Below, one piece after another: positions 24,459 to 30,092 of a DNA stretch of 64,000 nt. The DNA comes from Bradyrhizobium sp. ISRA430 (GTDB taxonomy: Bacteria > Pseudomonadota > Alphaproteobacteria > Rhizobiales > Xanthobacteraceae). The translations under genes and the position numbers were made by a program. The notes beneath the pieces were generated by a model. That model was not told the origin of the DNA and searched no databases. It worked only from the letters and a program-made list of their open reading frames with translations. The DNA lies in contig NZ_CP094516.1 of the NCBI RefSeq assembly GCF_029909975.1, positions 1,054,001-1,118,000 of the forward strand. The letters are read 5' to 3'. Position 1 is the first letter of the stretch. Every line of letters begins with the position of its first letter.

Positions 24459-26029
24459 TGCACTGGACGGACGCAATCAACGGCGCCCTGGATCATGCCG
24501 AGCGGCTTGATACGGACCTGGAGTATTTCGCCGAGCAGCACCTGAAGATCCGCCCCAAGGCCGGCGGCCTTGTGCCGTTCAAGTTCAATCCGGTGCAACG
24601 GAAGCTACATCAGATCATCGAGGAGCAGCGCGCCAAGACCGGGATGGTGCGCGTTGTGGTCCTCAAGGCGCGACAGGAAGGCGTCAGCACCTATGTTGCC
24701 GGCCGCTACTATCACAAGACGATCAAAAAGCCCGGCTTCCTCACCGCGATCGTGGCGCACGAAAAGCCGGCGGTGCGAAACCTGTTCGGCCTGGTCAAGC
24801 GCATGCACGATTGCATGCCTGACGATATGCGCCCGGTGACTGGTGCAAGCAACGCTGAAGAGCTGAAGTTCTCTAGCATCGATAGCGGCTATCTCGTCTC
24901 CGTCGCGACGGAAGACGGCGCCGGCCGATCGTCAACCGCGCAGGCTTTGCACGCTTCGGAGGCTGCGTTCTGGGTGAACCTCAAGGAGCAGCTTGCCGCA
25001 CTGATGGAGACCGTGCCCGATCTCCCCGACACGGAAATCATCGTGGAGACCACGGGCAACCAGTTCGGTGATGAGTTTCATCAATTCTGGTGCAAGGCCG
25101 TTGCCGGCGAGAACAGCTTCCTGGCGGTCTTCCTTCCCTGGTCTGAAGATCCGACCTATCGCAAGGCCATTCCCGACGACTTCGCGATGACGGCGGAGGA
25201 GAAGCGGCTTGCCGAGCTGCACAACCTCGATGCCGAGCAGATTTACTGGCGGCGCTGCAAGATCGCCGACAAGGGGGACATCAACTATTTCAAGCGCGAA
25301 TATCCGCTGACACCGGATGAAGCTTTCCTTGCCTCCAGCTTCGACAGCTTCATTCCGCACGAGCTCGTGATGCGAGCCCGGAAGGCCCCGAAGACTGGAT
25401 CGGGGCCGCTCATCATCGGGGTTGACCCCGCGCGCTTCGGTCCTGACAGCACGGCCATTGCCTGGCGCCGCGGTAGCTGCATCGAGAAGATCGAGAAGCG
25501 GAAGGGCCTTGATACCATGCAGGTGGCCGGCTGGGTTGCCTCGATCATGCGGGAAGACAAGCCGGCCAAGGTCAATATCGACGTGGGCGGCCTCGGCTCC
25601 GGCATCTATGACCGTCTCGTGGAGCAAGGCTACGGCGGCTCATTCGGAAGCGGCAAGCTGAACGCGATCAACTTCGGTTCAAAGCCGATCGAGCCTCCGC
25701 CCCTGGATGACACCGGCAAGCCGTCCGGTGGTCCCGCCAACCGGCGGGCTGAGATGTGGTCTCATCTTAAAGCCGCGCTCGAGGGGGCTCACTTCTCATT
25801 GCCGGACAGCGACAGCCTGCAAACCGACATCTGCGGTCCTGGCTACCGCTACATGAGCGACGGCCGGCTCGTGCTGGAGAGCAAGGACGAGATGAAGAAG
25901 CGGGGGATGCAGAGCCCCGACGAAGGCGACGCGGTGGCGCTGTGCTTCAGCGAGCCTGGAGGGGCTCCCATGGTCGCCAACAGCAACTTCAATCGGCCGA
26001 TCGTGTATCCCAATGCGGGGATCGTTTGA
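24458..26029 (+). CDS. Terminase large subunit
   Basis: A 523-residue DNA-packaging motor. The ATPase half shows the Walker A-like VLKARQEGVST (about 68-78) and ALHASEAAFW (about 163-172). The nuclease half has an RNase H-type fold with aspartates in IIGVDPARFGPDS (about 318), VNIDVGGLGSGIYD (about 371) and DEGDAVAL (about 487). Both halves seem complete. ATG 24458 overlaps the previous stop. The downstream primase starts at TTG inside its last codons. In a satellite this enzyme would allow packaging independent of the helper's terminase. Confidence 0.9.
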   Translation: MHWTDAINGALDHAERLDTDLEYFAEQHLKIRPKAGGLVPFKFNPVQRKLHQIIEEQRAKTGMVRVVVLKARQEGVSTYVAGRYYHKTIKKPGFLTAIVAHEKPAVRNLFGLVKRMHDCMPDDMRPVTGASNAEELKFSSIDSGYLVSVATEDGAGRSSTAQALHASEAAFWVNLKEQLAALMETVPDLPDTEIIVETTGNQFGDEFHQFWCKAVAGENSFLAVFLPWSEDPTYRKAIPDDFAMTAEEKRLAELHNLDAEQIYWRRCKIADKGDINYFKREYPLTPDEAFLASSFDSFIPHELVMRARKAPKTGSGPLIIGVDPARFGPDSTAIAWRRGSCIEKIEKRKGLDTMQVAGWVASIMREDKPAKVNIDVGGLGSGIYDRLVEQGYGGSFGSGKLNAINFGSKPIEPPPLDDTGKPSGGPANRRAEMWSHLKAALEGAHFSLPDSDSLQTDICGPGYRYMSDGRLVLESKDEMKKRGMQSPDEGDAVALCFSEPGGAPMVANSNFNRPIVYPNAGIV

Positions 26030-26910
26030 GCGAACCACTTACTCCAGACAAACGAGAACTTAGCCGTTTCGTTGCCTCGATCTTCAAGCACGCAAACCGT
26101 GAGGGTCACGTGCTGTTGCAGGCCTTCCCGGCCGGCAAAGGATATGATGAAGCACTGTTTGCCGAGACGATTGCCCTTGATGACCCGCGTTTTCTCGACG
26201 CTGTCTATGAGCGAGCGCGGGAGACGGCAGGCCACCCGGTCCCGGCTGCGTTCTGTCCTCCTGTGTGGACGTTCAGGCCCGATTCGACGGAGCCATTCGA
26301 GGGTTTATGCATCAGCATCGATGCCGACTTCATGCCAAACGCGGGACGGGATAGGCTCGAGCGAACGCTAGGCCCCGCAACGATCGTCATTGCCTCCGGC
26401 GGTAATTGCCTTGGGACGGGCGAACCAAGGCTGCATCTGTATTGGCGTCTCGCCAGTCCGGCTGTCACGCCTGAAGATCGGGCGTTGTTGGCTGATGTGC
26501 GCGAGCAGGCAATCAGGCTCGCGATTGCTGACAGGGGTATATTCCCACTGCGCTGGCCGGGGAGTTGGCACCGCAAGGGTGATCCAAAATTAGCGAGGAT
26601 CATTTTCGAGAGTGAAACAGAGATAGATCTGAATGTGGCCATGAGCCGCCTTCAGGAGGGATTTGACCAGCTAACGGACGTTGAGCAGCTTGCCATCGAT
26701 CTTGAAGATCAAATCAATCACTTCGCTTGCCTGATTGCCGATCTGGCCATTCCAGAACTCTTGGAAATGTTTGAATTTGCGGCCCGCGAATACGGCCTTT
26801 CCCTGTTGCAGTATCTACGCGCCATGATCAGGCTGTGGGCTACGGGATCAGGCCTGCCTATCGGTGATTGCGCAGCGCCCGCTTCTGTTGCCAAGCCCTT
26901 AATTCATTGA
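26026..26910 (+). CDS. RepB-type primase (archaeo-eukaryotic fold)
   Basis: A 294-residue protein starting at TTG 26026, overlapping the terminase stop (TTGA). Motifs of the AEP superfamily are visible: the catalytic SIDAD at about 95-99, SGGNCLGTGEPRLHLYW at about 125-141 with the conserved His, and PLRWPGSWHRKGDPKLARI at about 173-191, the RepB_primase signature block. It would make primers for element replication together with the Toprim-helicase. It overlaps the convergent membrane gene by 53 bases at its 3' end. Confidence 0.78.
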   Translation: MSEPLTPDKRELSRFVASIFKHANREGHVLLQAFPAGKGYDEALFAETIALDDPRFLDAVYERARETAGHPVPAAFCPPVWTFRPDSTEPFEGLCISIDADFMPNAGRDRLERTLGPATIVIASGGNCLGTGEPRLHLYWRLASPAVTPEDRALLADVREQAIRLAIADRGIFPLRWPGSWHRKGDPKLARIIFESETEIDLNVAMSRLQEGFDQLTDVEQLAIDLEDQINHFACLIADLAIPELLEMFEFAAREYGLSLLQYLRAMIRLWATGSGLPIGDCAAPASVAKPLIH

Positions 26911-27043
26911 TGATCTCGGTCACCAGGAACGCCGCCGACCCTCCGAGGATTGCGGCGAGATGCCCGTTAGGTGTCCATTGCCAATGGATGTTTGAAGCCA
27001 CCACGGCAAAGAATATCGAACCTTGAAGCAGATACCACCACAT
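26858..27043 (-). CDS. Small two-helix membrane protein, holin-like
   Basis: The 61-residue product reads MWWYLLQGSIFFAVVASNIH, then WQWTPNGHLAAILGGSAAFL and a basic end KRALRNHR. Two membrane helices with a short loop fit a class II holin or a general small membrane protein; there is no endolysin gene nearby. The ATG at 27043 gives this compact product; longer frames upstream are shadow. It is convergent with the primase and overlaps its end. Confidence 0.6.
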   Translation of the reverse strand: MWWYLLQGSIFFAVVASNIHWQWTPNGHLAAILGGSAAFLVTEIINELRAWQQKRALRNHR

Positions 27044-27115
27044 GGCGTTAGATCCTGCTGCGATGCGTGGATTCAACCGAAACGGGCGCGTAAAGGCAAG
27101 ATGTGGAGATGAGCC

Positions 27116-27340
27116 ATGGATGTGATCGATTTTCACAACGTCCCCGAGCTGTTTTTTGACGGCCTCCACGAGGTGAAAATCATCAACGGCATCGTGCGCG
27201 CCGCGCTTTTCAGCCGGCAGAATGACGTTGGCGTCGTCGTCGCGCGTCTCGCTCTGCCGGTCTCCGAGCTTGCTGACGTAATCCAGGCACTCGTCATTGC
27301 GCAAACCGAAGCGGCAAGGAACCCGCCGGCAACGAGTTGA
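27116..27340 (+). CDS. Hypothetical protein (74 aa)
   Basis: The protein begins MDVIDFHNVPELFFDGLHEV and continues with a beta-rich region (IINGIVRAALFSRQNDVGVV) and a helix ending QALVIAQTEAAR. I recall similar short proteins in rhizobial mobile elements, with no known function. It is divergent from the small membrane gene, with 72 bases between them that could hold both promoters. Confidence 0.6.
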   Translation: MDVIDFHNVPELFFDGLHEVKIINGIVRAALFSRQNDVGVVVARLALPVSELADVIQALVIAQTEAARNPPATS

Positions 27341-27704
27341 TGCCCCCGAAGGGGATGGATTTTTAAGCAAATCAGGTGCAGGCTGTCCGTGGGTGTCGAA
27401 ACCCGGACCAGTGATAAGCCGCTTCATGCTTGGTCTGCATGTCCACTCGATTGGCGTCGAGCGGTGACGGCTGAATGAAATGGTACCTCGACGGTACCGT
27501 TTCGACGGACGCACTTGGCGGTGCGGCTCCGACCCGAGAGTTATTGCCTATTCGGTTCCGAATGGCAAGGCCGGGGGCGGACTGTGCTGTCCAGGGCGAA
27601 AGCCTAAAAGCGTCCGACCAGTCTCACTGGCTGGTTTCGACCCCCCGGCTGCCTCGTCTGACACGGGGTACGGCTGTCGAAAGCCGAACCAGTGAGAAAC
27701 CACC
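27341..27704. promoter_or_regulatory. Structured leader with a duplicated 27-base block
   Basis: Two blocks, 27394-27420 and 27675-27701, match at 23 of 27 bases (both begin TGTCGAAA and contain ACCAGTGA). The second ends three bases before the ATG at 27705, and its complement also pairs imperfectly with 27619-27641. A short frame (MLGLHVHSIGVER) follows the first block. Two overlapping frames at 27475-27708 and 27480-27695 are possible genes but neither is convincing. It looks like a regulated leader. Confidence 0.4.
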
Positions 27705-28220
27705 ATGAAAGCCCAATACGTCCTAGACGCCCCTGGCGAGTCCCAGGAATCGTTCGCCGCGCTCGCGGCTGCCGTACACCCCGCTTGGCACCAGGCCATC
27801 ATACGACTCGCTAACGCCTCTGAGAGGGTCGCCTTTCGCCTTGAGGCGTTCATGGGTACGCCCATCGACCGCGGAATGGTCCACCACGCCCGAGAGCTGG
27901 TTAAGGATCTCATCGACTTCCTGGACCAGCTCGAGGCCGATCCCGACCTCGAACCTTCGTTCGGTTCGGTAGCGTATGGCTACGGTCCCGGCGCCGATGA
28001 ATGCGAGCCGGACGACGCAGAGCCGTCCCTTGGCTCTCTCGACCGCGCCATGGACCAAGTCCGCTGGGCTATGGGTGCCTGCGACGATGCCGAGCACGAG
28101 CACGATGGCCGGGAGCCGGAGGACCGCGAGGACGACCCTGCCGAGGCCGGCGTCGCCGATTTCGAGGGGCTGCTTGAGCAGATCGGCATGCGGGACTGGA
28201 CAAACACGGTGATGGCCTGA
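27705..28220 (+). CDS. Acidic hypothetical protein (171 aa)
   Basis: The N-terminal 75 residues form a helical domain (AWHQAIIRLANASERVAFRL, ARELVKDLIDFLDQLE). The rest is strongly acidic with a repeated motif (DLEPSFGS at about 82 and DAEPSLGSLD at about 106) and a run of Asp/Glu. The EPSLGS motif recurs in rhizobial and Rhodopseudomonas proteins of unknown role. The charge might mimic DNA, but there is no direct evidence. The stop overlaps the next ATG by one base. Confidence 0.65.
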   Translation: MKAQYVLDAPGESQESFAALAAAVHPAWHQAIIRLANASERVAFRLEAFMGTPIDRGMVHHARELVKDLIDFLDQLEADPDLEPSFGSVAYGYGPGADECEPDDAEPSLGSLDRAMDQVRWAMGACDDAEHEHDGREPEDREDDPAEAGVADFEGLLEQIGMRDWTNTVMA

Positions 28221-28339
28221 TGCGTCTGATCCGGCTTCTAGTCATGCGAGCGCGGGTCCGGCTCGTCTGCTGGGCGATTAAGGGCAGCCTCTTGCTTGCC
28301 AAGCTCTATAGCCTCTTGATGCCGGAGGAGCATCGTTGA
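28220..28339 (+). CDS. 39-residue basic/hydrophobic peptide
   Basis: The frame starts on the last base of the previous stop and reads MRLIRLLVMRARVRLVCWAI, then KGSLLLAKLYSLLMPEEHR. The mix of Arg and Leu/Val suggests a membrane-associated amphipathic peptide. A strong hairpin 10 bases downstream probably ends the transcript. Coupling to the acidic protein is the main support. Confidence 0.5.
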   Translation: MRLIRLLVMRARVRLVCWAIKGSLLLAKLYSLLMPEEHR

Positions 28340-28348
28340 AAGCAGGGG

Positions 28349-28393
28349 CGCTGCCGGGCTCGAAATCCATGTCCCCCCGGCAGCGTCCTGTTT
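28349..28393 (+). terminator. Terminator after the acidic-protein operon
   Basis: A 10-bp stem (CGCTGCCGGG with CCCGGCAGCG) and a 17-base loop are followed by TCCTGTTT. A second smaller hairpin, GACTGGG/CCCAGTC, follows at 28397-28419. Confidence 0.5.
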
Positions 28394-28480
28394 CAAGACT
28401 GGGCACTGAAATCCCAGTCCGTTTCGAATGTGCAATGGTCATGCCACAGGTTTGTGACAGTGCCCATCGGCCCGACGGTC

Positions 28481-29047
28481 CTACTGCGATTGCCAGCTAA
28501 GCTTTCCGTCGCGCTCAGGGCGCGTGAAGAACCGGAATTGTGTCTCCCACAGTGTAGGCCAATAGCCCGGCCGGTAATTCACCTTCAGGATAAAATCCGC
28601 TGCTGTCAGACTGACCGGCTTTTCGGCCGTCAGAGCGTCGTCAATCCGAAATGTGTACTTTTGATCGCGAGTACGGGTATCAACATGTAGCTGCGCAAAC
28701 CGTAGCCACGTAGGGGAGCATGGAATCGGGTCTATTCGAATAAGCGGTCCATCCGTTTGGACAAAGCACAGCCCCAGGTCGATCTGGACGTCGTTGAGGC
28801 TAATGAATCCGGTGTTGGTTAGCTTGAATTGAAGCGGATGCGGATCCCGCGGGTCGAAGCTCGATGGGTCAGCGTCAAGCGTCATCCGTGGCCAAAGGAA
28901 TTGGAAACTGAGCACAAAACCGACGATGGCAATTGTGCCGAAGAAGACGGCAGCCCTTCGACTGCCTTTGCGCTTGCGCTCTTTCGCAAGTTGATCCTCT
29001 AGCCATTTGATGTGCTTTCGGTCGGCTCTGCTGTTTCTTTTCGACAT
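28481..29047 (-). CDS. Membrane-anchored hypothetical protein (188 aa)
   Basis: Residues 1-30 are basic and helical (WLEDQLAKERKRKGSRRAAV), residues 32-50 form one membrane helix (VFFGTIAIVGFVLSFQFLW), and the remaining 135 residues are a beta-rich periplasmic domain (PLQFKLTNTGFISLNDVQID, SLTAADFILKVNYRPGYWP). The domain resembles an Ig-like or CARDB-type fold in its alternation, but I cannot assign it. It lies in the accessory arm of the element and could be cargo. Confidence 0.65.
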   Translation of the reverse strand: MSKRNSRADRKHIKWLEDQLAKERKRKGSRRAAVFFGTIAIVGFVLSFQFLWPRMTLDADPSSFDPRDPHPLQFKLTNTGFISLNDVQIDLGLCFVQTDGPLIRIDPIPCSPTWLRFAQLHVDTRTRDQKYTFRIDDALTAEKPVSLTAADFILKVNYRPGYWPTLWETQFRFFTRPERDGKLSWQSQ

Positions 29048-29120
29048 AGCTCCCTATCGGACGACAGGACCTGGGCTGCTTTCGTCTACCAGAATCAGAT
29101 CTTCGAAAGGCCGCCCCAGA

Positions 29121-29408
29121 TCATGTCGTGTTTCGATACCCCATCGATGGACCACGCGTTTGGCCCCAGTTGAAATCAGGCCGGATCTCGGCACCGCGCC
29201 TGCCGCAGGCCTTGCAGGCGAATCGGGGCTCGAGGTCGGACAACCGTACTTCATCAGGCCAGGAGTCCGCATTCAGGGCAACGCTATGGCCGCACTGATA
29301 GTCGGCGCAATAGACCAGCACGCCGCGCACGCCCATCTCGCGCATCTCGCCGAGGGTGATTTTGACCGGGCGGTGACCGGGCGGTGTGTGGGGAACGGGC
29401 TTACGCAT
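29121..29408 (-). CDS. Small zinc-binding hypothetical protein
   Basis: A 95-residue protein containing KITLGEMREMGVRGVLVYCA, then DYQCGHS and FACKACGRRGAEIRPDFNW. The four cysteines (YCADYQC and CKAC) suggest zinc binding. From memory it belongs to a widespread rhizobial family of unknown function that also occurs on chromosomes. It shares orientation with the gene at 28481-29047, with 73 bases between. The 240 bases to the tRNA end carry no other gene. Confidence 0.7.
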   Translation of the reverse strand: MRKPVPHTPPGHRPVKITLGEMREMGVRGVLVYCADYQCGHSVALNADSWPDEVRLSDLEPRFACKACGRRGAEIRPDFNWGQTRGPSMGYRNTT

Positions 29409-29624
29409 GCCGCCATCAAAGCGGCGCCCAACACGGCGTCAAACTATCGATTCCTAGCGGCCCGGAACGCGCGCGAGCTACTGCCGGTCGTGGGTGTGGA
29501 AAAGCGTCGGGTCTGCCGGCGAACCGCTCTTTGCCCGCCGGGCGAGGCGAACAACGATTATGCACCAAAACATTATCAGGCCCCCGAAGGCGAAAGCGTC
29601 TTCGCTCATTGCGGCACCCGCGGT

Positions 29625-29643
29625 GTGTGCATGACGTGTGCAC
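29625..29643. promoter_or_regulatory. Tandem GTGTGCAY pair at the right end
   Basis: GTGTGCAT at 29625-29632 and GTGTGCAC at 29636-29643 are 11 bases apart, 54 bases inside the right attachment repeat. The arrangement mirrors the left end, which fits arm sites for the integrase. Confidence 0.55.
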
Positions 29644-29648
29644 GCATT

Positions 29649-29674
29649 AAAAAAGCCCCTCGATTTGAAGGGCT
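29649..29674 (-). terminator. Terminator downstream of tRNA-Lys
   Basis: Read on the - strand, AGCCC and GGGCT form the stem base, followed by six T. It lies 30 bases after the tRNA 3' end and within the element, so integration has supplied the tRNA with this terminator. Confidence 0.6.
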
Positions 29675-29696
29675 GAAATACAGGATAAGTCCTTGA

Positions 29697-29749
29697 TTTT
29701 GCTTGGTGAGCGCGCTGGGGCTCGAACCCAGGACCCCGTGATTAAAAGT
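29697..29749. repeat. Right attachment repeat (within tRNA-Lys)
   Basis: Identical to 14799-14851. Identity stops at 29749, which is tRNA position 31, the last base of the 5' anticodon stem. Strand exchange therefore probably happened around the anticodon loop. Confidence 0.92.
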
Positions 29750-29779
29750 CACGTGCTCTACCGGCTGAGCTACGCGCTC
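29704..29779 (-). tRNA. tRNA-Lys (anticodon UUU)
   Basis: A complete cloverleaf of 73 bases plus encoded CCA. The acceptor stem is GAGCGCG/CGCGCTC, the D stem GCTC/GAGC, the anticodon stem CGTGA/TCACG with loop CTTTTAA, the T stem CTGGG/CCCAG and the discriminator A. The gene is restored by the element's copy of the 3' part. The 310 bases beyond it to 30092 hold nothing I can identify. Confidence 0.97.
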
Positions 29780-30092
29780 CCATGGCCGCTTGATGGCGTT
29801 GCGAGATCGGTCGCCATCGTCGTCGGTCATTCGAGAAGCATGTCTTGCCGCTTACGTCTTAACGCGCGCCGCGGGGAAAACCGGTAAGGCAATTTCCGGA
29901 TCATGCTTCGGCCCGCGCTGTGTAGGGGGAGCCGCCGCCGAGGTCAATAGCGCGGATGGCTACCGGAGTTCGCGGCAGGGATGGGGATTGTTCCGGCGTT
30001 TCCGTCGCTTAGCCCCAAATTTTCAACCCGATTGACGGCCCGTCATCCACGCCGAAGAGTGCGGGATGATGCCGCCTTGGCCCCGTGCCCCC

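Larger units (their letters stand above)
14799..29749. mobile_element. Integrated phage-satellite-like element in tRNA-Lys(UUU)
   Basis: A 15-kb element bounded by 53-bp direct repeats at tRNA-Lys. Its own tyrosine integrase is at the left end. Modules from left to right are integration/activation (15.0-17.0 kb), replication (17.2-19.9 kb), virion-related genes (19.95-24.5 kb), terminase and primase (24.5-26.9 kb), and small accessory genes (26.9-29.4 kb). The genes up to 26.9 kb all run on the + strand, many with overlapping stops and starts. No portal, capsid, protease, tail-tube, lysis enzyme or repressor gene is evident. A satellite is my preferred reading; a reduced prophage is the alternative. 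Confidence 0.85.

Noticed and set aside
27475..27708. Two overlapping small frames as genes
   Set aside because: Neither has a ribosome site or recognisable pattern, and the DNA carries repeat and pairing structure. The frame at 27475 does end with an ATGA overlap, so it is not excluded.
29007..29696. 229-codon + strand frame across the right end of the element
   Set aside because: It overlaps two better - strand genes, including one with a conserved cysteine pattern, and has no motif of its own.
14799..29749. Known antiphage defence system or CRISPR array in the element
   Set aside because: I found no recognisable defence enzymes, toxin-antitoxin pair or regularly spaced long repeats; the TGAAACG array is too short in unit and irregular in spacing to be CRISPR.
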